Origin: Sphingobium naphthae
GTDB lineage: Bacteria > Pseudomonadota > Alphaproteobacteria > Sphingomonadales > Sphingomonadaceae
Reading direction: 5' to 3'
Assembly: GCF_020782235.1 (NCBI RefSeq)
Contig: NZ_JAJGNO010000006.1
Coordinates: 124,001-188,000 of the forward strand
DNA: 64,000 bases
The first letter of the stretch is position 1. Each line of letters opens with the position of its first letter. This document shows positions 35,701 to 43,772 of the stretch, piece by piece. The notes beneath the pieces were generated by a model that saw only the letters and a list, made by a program, of their open reading frames with translations, was not told the DNA's origin and made no database searches. The position numbers and the translations under genes were made by a program.

Positions 35701-37175
35701 ATCGCGAGCATTGCGTTGGCGGCGGCGGCCAGAGATGTTTTGCCTTCCCCGAACAGCAGATGATCCACGCGCCGCTGCAGGCCATAATGCGGCGCGCCTT
35801 CGGCCGTGGCATCGAAGACATAGGTGCGAATGCCCGGGTCCTGAAGCTGTTCGATCTCGTCCAGCTGGTCAGCGACATCGGTCAGGCAGCTCTGATGGAC
35901 GATTCCGACCGCCAGTTGCGCCGCGGCGCTGTCCGGCCGCCGCACCGTCTGCACCGTACGGGGAGAGCGACCGACGCGCACCGCGACCGGACGCGGCACG
36001 ATCCGCTGCGCGATGGCCTGCGCGAAGCGGGCGCTGACCGTGTCCCAGGCGAGCGACGCGGAAAGGACGCGCCCGGCAGCGGCGATGGCGGCCCGCCGCT
36101 CCGGATCGAGCGCAAGGCCCTGGTCCAGCGCAAGGGCGAGCGCGTCGGGCTGATCCGGATCATATGCCAGGCCGAGCCCGGCGTCTTCGACATGTCGGAG
36201 CGCGGGGGTGCGCGGCGCCACGACCGGCTTGCCATAATGCGCGGCCAGCATCAGCGTGCCCGATGTCAGCACGTCCCGATAGGGCAGGGCGATGAGGTCC
36301 GCGGCGCCGAAGAGCAAGGGCAGCTTCGCATCTGGCACGAAGCCGTCGAGCATATGAACGCGCGGAACATTCTCCTCGATCAGGCGCGCATGGCCAGAGG
36401 TGAAGCCAGCCATCGGCTTGCCCGCGACCAGCAAGTGCGTCTGGTCCCGCTCCGCCCGCTCGCTCAGCAGGCGAAAGGCGCGGATCAGATCGTCCAGCCC
36501 CTTATAGGGCCGGATCTGCCCGAAGAGCAGGATGAGGCTTTCGACATGGCCGAGACCCAGCAATTGGCGGCTTTGATATGTGTCGAAGGCGCGGCCATAG
36601 CAGCCTTCATAACTGCCATGCGGGATGATGATGCACTTGCCGGCGTCCAGCGGATAATCCTGGCGGACGCGGGCGATGGCCGCTTCGTCGTGCAGATGGA
36701 AGAGGTTGGCGGTCTGCGCGAGCTGGCGGTGAAATTCGCGCTCCGCCTCGCCGAACAGCGGCTCGTGCGGCAGGCTGTTGTGGATGGTCCACAGGAAAAC
36801 GCCGCCCATCGCCTGAAAGGCGCGGACGGCGCGCAGGAAGTCGCTGGCTCGCACCTGATAGTCGAAGCTGCTCGCGACATCCGCGAACAGGGGATCGGGC
36901 CAGTGCAGATGGAAGATGACGGGGCGGCTGGGGTCTGCGGCTTTGCGCCTCTCCAGCGCCAGGGCGATGGCGCCATATTCGACCGCGCCGTCCGGGCCAA
37001 GGGCGCGGTACATGCCGCGCTGATAGGGATTGGAGGCCCTATAGTCGGGGCATATGACCCAATGCGCGTCGCGGAGGTCGGCGTCGGAGGCCGTCGCATG
37101 GGCGGGGGCGTCGATCGGGCGTCCTGTGTCGCTGATGGACGACGCAAGGGCGAAGGTGGGTGTCGGCATGTCCAT
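32796..37175 (-). CDS. Giant multi-domain glycosyltransferase (GT4-like, GT-A-like, two GWA modules, GT2, C-terminal unknown domain)
   Basis: 1459 residues in one chain. About 37-395 is a GT-B/GT4-like transferase (ILLFGQIRPYKGLDDLI, VAGKPMAG, ADLIALPYRDVLTSGT). About 405-660 resembles a degenerate GT-A domain with a LLLDANMM acidic site. Two beta modules contain ISGWA (about 735-830) and LKGWAVDL (about 846-945). A clear GT2 domain (about 1002-1230) has VSVIMPAYNRA, IDDGSTDD and the DxD-like LDTDN (1087-1091). The last 230 residues match nothing I know. ATG 37175 is chosen because GAGGA precedes it by six bases. It starts 49 bases after the Hint gene, so both are co-transcribed. Probably builds a complex surface polysaccharide; product unknown. 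Confidence 0.85.
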   Translation of the reverse strand: MDMPTPTFALASSISDTGRPIDAPAHATASDADLRDAHWVICPDYRASNPYQRGMYRALGPDGAVEYGAIALALERRKAADPSRPVIFHLHWPDPLFADVASSFDYQVRASDFLRAVRAFQAMGGVFLWTIHNSLPHEPLFGEAEREFHRQLAQTANLFHLHDEAAIARVRQDYPLDAGKCIIIPHGSYEGCYGRAFDTYQSRQLLGLGHVESLILLFGQIRPYKGLDDLIRAFRLLSERAERDQTHLLVAGKPMAGFTSGHARLIEENVPRVHMLDGFVPDAKLPLLFGAADLIALPYRDVLTSGTLMLAAHYGKPVVAPRTPALRHVEDAGLGLAYDPDQPDALALALDQGLALDPERRAAIAAAGRVLSASLAWDTVSARFAQAIAQRIVPRPVAVRVGRSPRTVQTVRRPDSAAAQLAVGIVHQSCLTDVADQLDEIEQLQDPGIRTYVFDATAEGAPHYGLQRRVDHLLFGEGKTSLAAAANAMLAIMRDDGCEQALLLDANMMLDATAIARLRVRRRDDAIVAPLVLAANGRIAQGGFRSVHDPDGCSHLEPLLVGDDPMIERQPYLAQALGPGALLLPLALLDRIGFLPEEQVSGQAMIDWTMTAKRRGVALVVQPASHARPRVDGSPYVFPGIEALYYDIRGQFRRARRMAPRALRPAPAAIRDHLSQRVVAPLRQAVARSSADLLPLFDRCARVALDDGEADLRGRVDVDQRIDAIRMPEEADCQGRIDRSNDARISGWAATREAADADWRPASLWLLRDGAPIRRIEPDLARSDVAAAGYGDGTGFTLPIPRRMDEDRALHTLRTIATGRRVAVSPGLQGDVWSSDRGIGMAQAPRLKAVVETVADGQLKGWAVDLAHPDIRLRLDVIIDNEQVASAMPADAAREDLRRAGIGDGRHGFALPLRNRYLLRESVSIELRLAGDAQCLVKKSVAVKNDNRGFSPYVSLHGFLSWSYGEDRMGVGHSELATGLLQQLDMEKQLLTARARRLAPEERVSVIMPAYNRATVIGDAIQSVLDQSHDALELIVIDDGSTDDTAQRVQNFADPRIHLIRLPDNRGVSVARNLGLERASGDIIAYLDTDNLWDKDYLAIMVAALADRRGYQTAYAGQIISRTVPGTDASSAWEEQKAIRLCPFNRSRLEERNFIDLNIFVHRRHLHGLYGGFDETLRRLGDWDLILRYTREWPPLMVPALLGRYQEGKADNQITATEDFNANRARLRIPTPATLVLGTRQEPRPLDMVVEAQSQDDLVHWLKANRPLLGSAVGAVAGLWRQDGVLHCLMLDAQSGEQTHCETIASMDELFQRLPRQGAGRPMLITNSAHAIRGDWVRTLDRLDRTDAYSAATGRLYAASTPGRFGNRYHDLTPDRIKAHVTDWSIAPSLSGQRSRQLPRDYLFIPSRQMDRLHVSASLSRNVEDMLDRYFDSFALSPLSGVYAADLIACHRDDVLPWA

Positions 37176-37224
37176 GATCGGTCCTCGCCGCGCCGGGCTT
37201 TGGGCCCGGGCGCGGCGATAGCGC

Positions 37225-38454
37225 TCAGGCGAGGCGCTGGAGCGGCGCGCCATCCTCGCCGATCAGGGCGGCGCGATCGGCCAGCCGCTTGTGCATGGCG
37301 CGGATCGTGGCTGCGTCCCGCACCACATGGAAGCCGGGGCGGTCGCCTTCCCGCCGCATCTGATCCTGCGCCGTCAGGCTGGTGATGTCGGCATTGTGGA
37401 AGAAATTGCGGTTGCCGCCGTCGGTATAGCTTTCCGAATAGATGCCATGGGCGCGGATGACGTCGAACCGGTCCAGTTCGATATGATAATAGGAAATGCG
37501 CTTCAGGCTCTTGTCGACGCGGATCGTCGACCCGTTGACCAGATCCCTGGCGCGCACCAGCACCCCGTCGATGAACAGATGGTGCCAGGGCGACACGCGC
37601 ATGTCCCTGCTGGGCACATTGTCGCTGACGGCGTCGCGCTGGATCAGGATGGGCCAGAGGTCGTCGAGATGCGCTTGCGGGATCCGGTCGGCCCATTCAT
37701 GGCGGTAGCCCACCCAGCGCACGTCGCGCAGCCCGCTGCGCCCGACCACCTTGTCGCCGATCTGGACATGCTCGACCGGCACTTCCCCGCGTTCGGTCTC
37801 GATCAAGGTGCCGCGCAGGAAGCAGACGGGCGCGACGAACTGGCCGGTCGCATCAACGAAGCTGGACGGATCGGCCATGATCGCCGCCGCCATGTCCGCG
37901 CTCATGCCGCTGAAGGTGAAGGTGACGGTCTGCTCGCCGATGAACGCGCCGTTGGTCAGCACCAAGGTGGCGCTGCCGGCGACGGCGTCATAGTCGAAGC
38001 TGTCATATTCATAGCCGTCGACGCCCACGCTGTCGCCCCAGGAGAAGCCGTTCACATCGAAGGCGGAGACGGTGTCGAGCAACCCCTTGTCATAGGTGAA
38101 GGACCCGGCGCCATTGCCGGAGAAATTGATCGTCTGCGTCCCGAGATTGACATTGGCGAGCGCTGGCCCTTCGACCGAGATGTTGGACGTGTCGCCAATA
38201 TTATAGGTGACGCCCGACAGCGCGTTCACGCCCAGCACGCCATAGTCCACGGTCATGTTGCCGTCGTTCACCGCCGCGAAGGTCGGCGAAGACAGGGCCT
38301 GGACGCCCGCGATGCCGGCTATGGTCGCGCTGACGCCGTCCACCGTCAGCGTATGCGAGCCGACCGCGGTCAGGTTGACCGTGTTGGTGTCGTCCGCATT
38401 GTCGCTGTTGATCGTCTGATCGCTGTTCAGAAGGTCGAGGTTGAGAACCGCCAT
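37225..38454 (-). CDS. Hint-domain protein with N-terminal beta-rich passenger region
   Basis: A 409-residue protein. Residues 1-205 are low in charge and rich in Asn, Thr, Gly and Val, like repetitive extracellular beta proteins. From C211 the Hint (Hedgehog/intein) domain begins: CFLRGTLIETERGEVPVEHV, then GDKVV, SPWHHLFIDGVLVRARDLVN. C211 is the expected nucleophile for self-splicing or autoproteolysis after V210. No Sec signal is seen, so export (if any) would be by a type I route. GGGAG lies seven bases before ATG 38454. It is the first gene of the Hint-glycosyltransferase block and is divergent from the LOV-HTH regulator. Confidence 0.87.
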   Translation of the reverse strand: MAVLNLDLLNSDQTINSDNADDTNTVNLTAVGSHTLTVDGVSATIAGIAGVQALSSPTFAAVNDGNMTVDYGVLGVNALSGVTYNIGDTSNISVEGPALANVNLGTQTINFSGNGAGSFTYDKGLLDTVSAFDVNGFSWGDSVGVDGYEYDSFDYDAVAGSATLVLTNGAFIGEQTVTFTFSGMSADMAAAIMADPSSFVDATGQFVAPVCFLRGTLIETERGEVPVEHVQIGDKVVGRSGLRDVRWVGYRHEWADRIPQAHLDDLWPILIQRDAVSDNVPSRDMRVSPWHHLFIDGVLVRARDLVNGSTIRVDKSLKRISYYHIELDRFDVIRAHGIYSESYTDGGNRNFFHNADITSLTAQDQMRREGDRPGFHVVRDAATIRAMHKRLADRAALIGEDGAPLQRLA

Positions 38455-38547
38455 GGTCGATCTCCCTTGCTGCATCGCTGCCGAACATCATGCCGGCGCG
38501 CTGCATCCTAACCCGCTTCCATGTGCGGGAGGCGTTAAGGCTGATCC

Positions 38548-38623
38548 GAAATGGATCGGTATCGCAATGAACGGAACGGGCCGGCGGAAAGCTCTTGGCG
38601 CGGGCTCCGGTTGAAATGGATCG
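38548..38623. promoter_or_regulatory. Direct repeat GAAATGGATCG (x2) in the Hint / LOV-HTH divergent promoter
   Basis: Two exact 11-bp copies at 38548-38558 and 38613-38623, spaced 65 bp start to start, in the same orientation. The second lies 58 bases upstream of the LOV-HTH start. They may bind the LOV-HTH protein itself or another regulator. The promoter elements were not placed. Confidence 0.45.
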
Positions 38624-38680
38624 ACAATCTGCTCTATGCTGCCGGCAGGATGCTGGCTTCTGAACCGATCGAGACGGGCC

Positions 38681-39265
38681 ATGTCCCTGTCTGAGCTTAT
38701 CGCGGCGAGCCCGATTGCGGCACTGATCTGCGATCCCCTGGAGCCGGACACGCCCATCATCGAATGCAATGCGGCTTTCGTCGCCCTGACCGGCTACAGC
38801 CGGGAAGAGGTGCTGGGCCGCAATTGCCGCTTCATGCGCGGCAGCGGCACCGAACCGGACCTGACCCAGCAGATCCGCGCCGCGATCGCGGATCGTCGGC
38901 CGATCCTGGTGGAAATCCTCAATTACAAGAAGGATGCATCGCCCTTCCGCAACGCCGTGCTGATCGCGCCCATTTTCGACGAGAGCGGAACGCTGCAATA
39001 TTATCTCGGTTCGCTGATGGAGGTGGACGACCCTGCGCTTGGTAGCCGGCGCGGCGCCCAGGCGCGCACGCGCGTTTCGGCGCTGACGCGGCGCCAGCAA
39101 CAGGTACTGATCCAGATGGCGGCGGGCCAGCTCAACAAGCAGATCGCCCACAGCCTTGGCCTGTCGGAACGCACCGTCAAGATGCACAAGGCCGCGCTGC
39201 AAAAGGCGCTGGGGGTGACGACCTCCGCCGATGCGATCCGGATCGCCGTGGAGGCGGGCTACTGA
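38681..39265 (+). CDS. Blue-light LOV-HTH transcription factor, EL222-like, with Gln-to-Leu change
   Basis: 194 residues: a LOV domain (about 5-117) followed by a LuxR-type helix-turn-helix (about 133-194, ALTRRQQQVL and SERTVKMHKAALQKAL). The photoactive cysteine is C49 in GRNCRFMRG, and ILNYKKD and FRNAVLIAP supply flavin-contact asparagines N81 and N91. The order and length match EL222 (222 residues), in which light frees the HTH to dimerise and activate genes. At the end of the LOV domain the sequence reads LGSLMEVDD where EL222, as I recall, has LGSQVEVDD, so the flavin-flipping glutamine is leucine (L112). Divergent from the Hint/polysaccharide genes, its likely first targets. Start weakly supported by GAGACGGGCC. 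Confidence 0.92.
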   Translation: MSLSELIAASPIAALICDPLEPDTPIIECNAAFVALTGYSREEVLGRNCRFMRGSGTEPDLTQQIRAAIADRRPILVEILNYKKDASPFRNAVLIAPIFDESGTLQYYLGSLMEVDDPALGSRRGAQARTRVSALTRRQQQVLIQMAAGQLNKQIAHSLGLSERTVKMHKAALQKALGVTTSADAIRIAVEAGY

Positions 39266-39316
39266 GGCCGAAGCGGCCGCCCTGGTGAGGCGGGCAAGCA
39301 TGTATAGGAAGGGAAA

Positions 39317-39393
39317 TGGCGCACCCAAGAGGATTCGAACCTCTGGCCTTTGCCTTCGGAGGGCAACGCTCTATCCAGCTGAGCTATGGGTGC
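39317..39393 (-). tRNA. tRNA-Arg (anticodon CCG)
   Basis: 77 bases including an encoded CCA. On the minus strand the acceptor GCACCCA pairs with TGGGTGC, the D-arm GCTC/GAGC is intact, the anticodon loop is CTCCGAA (CCG, reading CGG), and the T-arm carries GGTTCGAATCC. Confidence 0.97.
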
Positions 39394-39467
39394 GTGACGC
39401 AGGTCAGGAGCGGCGCTTAGCAAAGCCTGCCGGGCTGCGCCAGCACCAAAATCACTTCGCCGGCCGC

Positions 39468-39857
39468 TTATTTCGCCGGCTTTTCCATCGGCTGGAATTT
39501 GCCCAGGCCGCAACTGGCGCCGGGCTGCAGGCCGGGCCCCGCGTTCCACAGCACCGTGATGATGTCGACCGAACAGAGCTGCGAAATGCTGGTGCGGTAG
39601 GAGAAGCGCTTTTCAAAGCCCAGGCTGGGGCAACTGTTGGGCAAAGTGTTGCGAAAGATTTTCCGGCTGTTCACCACGAAGTCGATGGTGCGGTCGTCGC
39701 GGACGCTGGACGAACGAATGGAGCGGATGTTGATGCAATCGACCGGCTCGCCCTTGGCGACATAGGGGTCGGGCTTCTCCTTGGCGACGGCCGGCTGGGC
39801 CAGCATGGCGGCGGCGGCCAGGGTCGTTAGCAGGGCGATCGGGTGACGGACGGCCAT
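39468..39857 (-). CDS. Small exported protein of unknown function, probably DUF6491-like
   Basis: 129 residues with a Sec signal peptide (MAVRHPIALLTTLAAAAMLA through VAK). The mature part has paired cysteines (DCINIRSIRS, NSCPSLGF, QLCSVDIITV, ASCGLG) likely to form disulfides in the periplasm, and the RDDRTIDFVV stretch I associate with DUF6491 proteins of sphingomonads. Start ATG 39857 follows AGGAGA by six bases; the longer frame upstream is out of place. Function unknown. It is downstream of nth by 52 bases on the same strand. Confidence 0.72.
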   Translation of the reverse strand: MAVRHPIALLTTLAAAAMLAQPAVAKEKPDPYVAKGEPVDCINIRSIRSSSVRDDRTIDFVVNSRKIFRNTLPNSCPSLGFEKRFSYRTSISQLCSVDIITVLWNAGPGLQPGASCGLGKFQPMEKPAK

Positions 39858-39909
39858 GATGTCTCTCCTCATCTCACGCCGAATCGACGGCGCGCCGCAG
39901 GGGCTTCCG

Positions 39910-40617
39910 TCATGATTTGCCGGATGGCGCCTGAACGGGGCGAGAACGGGCGCGCGCTGCCGCGGTTCCGGACGTGGCGCCGGGGGCCGGCGTCTTGGGC
40001 TTGTAGCGGCATAGGTCAGCCACGATGCAGCGCCAGCATTCTGGCCGCCGCGCCTTACACACATAGCGTCCGTGCAGGATCAGCCAGTGATGCGCATCGC
40101 GGCGAAAGGGAGCGGGCACGCGCTTGTCCAGCTTCTGCTCGACCGCGAGGACGGTCTTGCCGGGCGCCAAGCCCGTGCGGTTGCCGACGCGGAAGATATG
40201 CGTGTCGACGGCGAACGCTTCCTGACCGAAGGCGGTGTTGACCACGACATTGGCGGTCTTGCGGCCGACGCCGGGCAGGGTGGTCAGCGTATCGCGGTCC
40301 TGCGGTACCTGCCCGTCAAAGTCGCGGACCAATATGTCCGACAGGGCGATCACATTCTTCGCCTTGGCGTTGAACAGGCCGATCGTCTTGATATGCTGTT
40401 TCAGCCCTTCCTCGCCCAGGTCGACCATCTGTTGCGGCGTCAAGACGTCGCGGAAGAGCGCGCGCGTCGCCTTGTTGACGCCGACGTCGGTCGCCTGGGC
40501 GGACAGCACCACCGCCACCAGCAACTGATAGTCGTTGCCATATTCCAGCTCGGTCTGCGGGGCGGGGTTGGCTTCGGCGAGGCGGCTGAAAAAGTTGAAG
40601 ATCTGCGCCTTGTTCAT
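39910..40617 (-). CDS. nth: Endonuclease III, DNA glycosylase/AP lyase
   Basis: Removes oxidised pyrimidines and nicks abasic sites in base-excision repair. 235 residues. The HhH loop LPGVGRKTANVVV carries the catalytic lysine (about residue 119 region), VDTHIFRV has the essential aspartate, and the 4Fe-4S cluster cysteines follow the C-X6-C-X2-C-X5-C rule in CKARRPECWRCIVADLC. An Ala/Pro-rich tail of about 25 residues extends past the cluster. It begins right after the dapB stop at 40618, so the two genes are coupled. Confidence 0.97.
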   Translation of the reverse strand: MNKAQIFNFFSRLAEANPAPQTELEYGNDYQLLVAVVLSAQATDVGVNKATRALFRDVLTPQQMVDLGEEGLKQHIKTIGLFNAKAKNVIALSDILVRDFDGQVPQDRDTLTTLPGVGRKTANVVVNTAFGQEAFAVDTHIFRVGNRTGLAPGKTVLAVEQKLDKRVPAPFRRDAHHWLILHGRYVCKARRPECWRCIVADLCRYKPKTPAPGATSGTAAARARSRPVQAPSGKS

Positions 40618-41382
40618 CTACAGGCCCAGCACGCCCTTCATGTCATAGCGGCCGGCGGGCTGGCCCAGCAGCCAGCGCGCGCCCTTGACCGCCCCGCGCG
40701 CGAAGATGGAGCGGTTTTCGGCGCGATGGCCAATCTCGATCCGTTCGCCCTCGGTCGCGAAGATGACCTGATGATCGCCAGCTACCGATCCGCCGCGCAG
40801 CGCGGCGAAGCCGATCGCGCCGGGTTCGCGCGCGCCGGTGATGCCGTCGCGGCCGCGATCGCTATGGTCGGCGAGCGCGATGCCGCGGCCCCGCGCCGCC
40901 GCTTCGCCCAGCAGCAGCGCGGTGCCGGATGGCGCGTCGACCTTGTGCCGATGATGCATCTCGACAATTTCTATGTCCCAATCCTCGGCCAGGCCGGCCG
41001 CGGCCTGTTCAACGAGAGCCGCCAGCAGGTTGACGCCCAGCGAGGTATTGCCCGTCTGCAGCACCGGGATGAGCGCAGCCGCTTCGTCGATCAGGGCATG
41101 ATGCACCGCTTCCAGGCCCGTGGTGCCGATCAGGATCGGCTTGCGCGCGGCGATGCAGGCGTCGAGATGAGTGGAGAGCGCGCCGGGCACGGAAAAGTCG
41201 ATCAGGACGTCGGCGCGCTCGGCCAGGGCCAGCGGATCGGCAGAGATGGCGATGCCCGGCGCGATTTCGTCCTCGGGCGTTCGGTCTGTGCCGCCGGCGA
41301 TCGGAAGGCCGGCCTCCATCGCGACGGCTGCGATCGCGCGGCCCATGCGGCCGCCTGCTCCAAAGATTCCGATGCTGGTCAT
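40618..41382 (-). CDS. dapB: 4-hydroxy-tetrahydrodipicolinate reductase
   Basis: Reduces hydroxy-tetrahydrodipicolinate to tetrahydrodipicolinate in lysine/diaminopimelate synthesis. 254 residues: Rossmann start IGIFGAGGRMGRAI, the substrate-binding EMHHRHKVDAPSGTALL segment with the catalytic His-His-x-x-Lys, and a C-terminal ARWLLGQPAGRYDMKGVL end typical of the family. It runs directly into nth. Lysine-pathway genes are not otherwise nearby. Confidence 0.97.
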   Translation of the reverse strand: MTSIGIFGAGGRMGRAIAAVAMEAGLPIAGGTDRTPEDEIAPGIAISADPLALAERADVLIDFSVPGALSTHLDACIAARKPILIGTTGLEAVHHALIDEAAALIPVLQTGNTSLGVNLLAALVEQAAAGLAEDWDIEIVEMHHRHKVDAPSGTALLLGEAAARGRGIALADHSDRGRDGITGAREPGAIGFAALRGGSVAGDHQVIFATEGERIEIGHRAENRSIFARGAVKGARWLLGQPAGRYDMKGVLGL

Positions 41383-41457
41383 GGCTTCTGCCTTAGTCGG
41401 CGGAGCGGCGCGGAGTCGAGAGGGTGGTTGCGTGCAGCGCAGAGCGGCGTCGCACGA

Positions 41458-41985
41458 TCATTGCTCGGTGAGGCGCGGCATCAGCTCGACGAAATTGCAG
41501 GGACGAAAGCGGCTGTCGAGTTGACTGGCGAGGATGCCGTCCCACGCGTCCTTCACCGCGCCGGTGGAGCCGGGCAGCGCGAAGATATAGGTGCCGCGCG
41601 CGACGCAGGCAGTGGCTCGCGACTGGATGGTCGACGTGCCGATGGTCTGGAAGCTCAGCCAGCGGAACAGTTCGCCGAAACCCGGTATTTCCTTGTCCTG
41701 CACCTGGTGCAGCGCTTCGGGCGTCACATCGCGGCCGGTGACGCCGGTGCCGCCGGTGGTGAGGATGACGTCGACCTGCGGATCGTCAATCCAGGCGTGC
41801 AGCCGGGCGACGATCGCCGCCTTGTCATCCCGCTCGATATAGCGGGCGGCGAGGATATGGCCGGCGCTTTCCAGCCGCTCCACCAGCGTGTCGCCCGATC
41901 GGTCGTCGGCCGGGCCGCGCGTGTCGGACACGGTCAGCACGGCGATGCGCACCGGCACGAAAGGCCGGCTTTCGTCGATCGGCAT
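41458..41985 (-). CDS. moaB: Molybdenum cofactor biosynthesis protein B (MoaB-like)
   Basis: 175 residues of the MogA/MoaB MoCF_biosynth fold that handles molybdopterin. Conserved pieces are [16 protein letters not shown], the phosphate loop [16 protein letters not shown] and the C-terminal [18 protein letters not shown] 41985 shares the A of the slt stop (TGATG), so translation is coupled. The longer frame reaching 42102 lies inside slt. MoaB in many bacteria replaces or accompanies MogA; exact step is not resolvable here. Confidence 0.93.
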   Translation of the reverse strand: MPIDESRPFVPVRIAVLTVSDTRGPADDRSGDTLVERLESAGHILAARYIERDDKAAIVARLHAWIDDPQVDVILTTGGTGVTGRDVTPEALHQVQDKEIPGFGELFRWLSFQTIGTSTIQSRATACVARGTYIFALPGSTGAVKDAWDGILASQLDSRFRPCNFVELMPRLTEQ

Positions 41986-43772
41986 CAGTCGCTGCCGCCG
42001 CCGATGCTGCCCTGGCCGTCGGCCTTGCTCAAGCGCACCAGCTTCATGCCCTTGGCGGTGGGGAAGGTCGGCCAAAGCCCCTGCGCCATGCCGGTGAGGC
42101 ATTCGGCGCTGCCTTTCGCCTGGATCTGGTACATCCAGTAGTTGCGCATCACGATGTTCACATAGGCGCGCGTTTCATAATAGGGCAGCGATTCCATGAA
42201 GAGCAGCGGATCGCCATTGTCATGGACCTGCGTGTTCCAACGCTGCACCGGCTGCGGCCCGGCATTATAGGCGGCCATGACCTTGGGCAGCAGCCCGCCG
42301 GTCGCGCTCATGTCGCGCAGGCTTTCCAGATAGCGCTGGCCAAATTCCATATTGGTGGACGGCACGAACAATTGGTCGGCGGAACTCAGGCCCATGTCGC
42401 CGCCGGTGCCCGGACGCACCTGCATCAGGCCGCGGGCGCCCGCGCTGCTGACGACATTGGTGCGAAATCCCGATTCCTGCAGCGTATGCGCATAGATGAG
42501 CGACGGATCGACGCGCCAGCCGCCATCGGGCCGCCAGTCGGGGGCGGGGAAGCGCGCGAAGCTGTCGGGCTGCGTCCCGGCCGGGCCATTATGAGCGAGC
42601 CACAATTGCGTTGCGGGAAGGTTGAGGCTGCTCGCCAGGCGCAGCAGCGCGGCATATTGCGCGGTGCCGCCCAGCTTCGCCTGATAGCGCAGCAATTCGT
42701 CGGCCTGATCGCGTTCGCCGATGGCGGCCAGCGCGATCGCGGCGCGGGCATTGGGGCTGTCCTTCAGCTTCTGCCATTCGCTGCTGCCGAAGCGCGCGGC
42801 CATGGGCGCGCCGCCCAGCGGCATGCCGAGCGATTCGCGCGCGAGCAGGCCGTAGAAGGTTTCATCGGAACGCGCCGCAAGCTTCAGATAATTCTCGACC
42901 TTTTCCGCCTCGCCGCAGACCATGTAGGCGCGCGACGCCCAATAGGCGCCTGCCGCGCGCATGTCGGCATTGCCCGCCAGCGCGGCGACATTGGCGAAGG
43001 CCGGCGCGGCGGCCCGGCAGTCATTCTGGCGCCAGGCGGCAAGGCCGGTGGTCCAGTGCGCCTGCACCGTCCAGTCGCCGCCGGTCCGGGTTTCCAGCGC
43101 GCGCGCGGCCATGCGGCGCGCATTGCTATCGTCATTTTCGATATAATAGGCCCAGGCGACGCGCTGGCGCACTTCGGTGAGCCCCTCGGGCGACAGGCCA
43201 GCTTCGCCGGTCGCCAACAGCCCTTCCGCGCCGATCGGATCGTCGGCGTTGATGAAGCCCTGGATCTTGCCCGTCAGCGCCTGCGCCAGCATGTCGGTCT
43301 TGACCGCCGCGACATATTGGCGGCGCGGCGCGGAGCCCAGCCACACCATCTTCTGGATCTGGGGCAGGGCAGGCAGGATGGTCGCGCCGCGCTTTTGCGC
43401 CAGGCGGGACAGTTGGTCGGCCTTGGGCAGCCAGGCCGCCTTGTTGATGAGGTCCAGCAGGTCGAACAGTTCGACGCGCGGCGAATTGCGGGCGAGATAC
43501 AGTTCCGACAAGGCGACGGGGCGCACCGCATCCTGCGGATCGAGCGCCAGGATCATCGCCTTGGCCTCGGCCCAGCGTTCGGCGTGCAGCGCGCTGAAAA
43601 TGGCGCTGTAGCGCGCCTTGTCGCCGTCGCGCAGGTCGAAGGGCGATGCGCTGGCGCCGATGCTCGCCATGTCCGGCAGCACGTCGGCGGTCTCGGCACG
43701 GGCGGCCGGCGCCGTCATCATCGCAGCGGCCATCAGGGCGAGGCAGGACAGGCGGGTCGCGGCTCGAATCAC
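41985..43772 (-). CDS. slt: Soluble lytic murein transglycosylase (Slt70-like)
   Basis: Periplasmic enzyme that cleaves peptidoglycan glycan strands to 1,6-anhydro products. 595 residues: signal peptide ([18 protein letters not shown]), a superhelical alpha-domain of repeats (about 40-400), and a C-terminal SLT domain with the catalytic glutamate near residue 433 (LQESGF) and [10 protein letters not shown], plus MAAYNAGP and ETRAYV motifs. The start is GTG 43772 in a GTGA overlap with the UDG-like gene; an upstream ATG reading from 43814 would lengthen the n-region into that gene. Translation runs on into moaB. Confidence 0.93.
   Translation of the reverse strand: MIRAATRLSCLALMAAAMMTAPAARAETADVLPDMASIGASASPFDLRDGDKARYSAIFSALHAERWAEAKAMILALDPQDAVRPVALSELYLARNSPRVELFDLLDLINKAAWLPKADQLSRLAQKRGATILPALPQIQKMVWLGSAPRRQYVAAVKTDMLAQALTGKIQGFINADDPIGAEGLLATGEAGLSPEGLTEVRQRVAWAYYIENDDSNARRMAARALETRTGGDWTVQAHWTTGLAAWRQNDCRAAAPAFANVAALAGNADMRAAGAYWASRAYMVCGEAEKVENYLKLAARSDETFYGLLARESLGMPLGGAPMAARFGSSEWQKLKDSPNARAAIALAAIGERDQADELLRYQAKLGGTAQYAALLRLASSLNLPATQLWLAHNGPAGTQPDSFARFPAPDWRPDGGWRVDPSLIYAHTLQESGFRTNVVSSAGARGLMQVRPGTGGDMGLSSADQLFVPSTNMEFGQRYLESLRDMSATGGLLPKVMAAYNAGPQPVQRWNTQVHDNGDPLLFMESLPYYETRAYVNIVMRNYWMYQIQAKGSAECLTGMAQGLWPTFPTAKGMKLVRLSKADGQGSIGGGSD

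Noticed and set aside
35298..37385. 695-residue plus-strand frame opposite the giant glycosyltransferase
   Set aside because: Shadow frame with no motif; the minus-strand reading has clear glycosyltransferase domains.
38502..38511. TTAGGATGCA (minus strand) as an EL222-type binding site
   Set aside because: Resembles an element I only half remember, and a single imperfect 10-mer is not evidence; the exact direct repeat nearby is a better lead.
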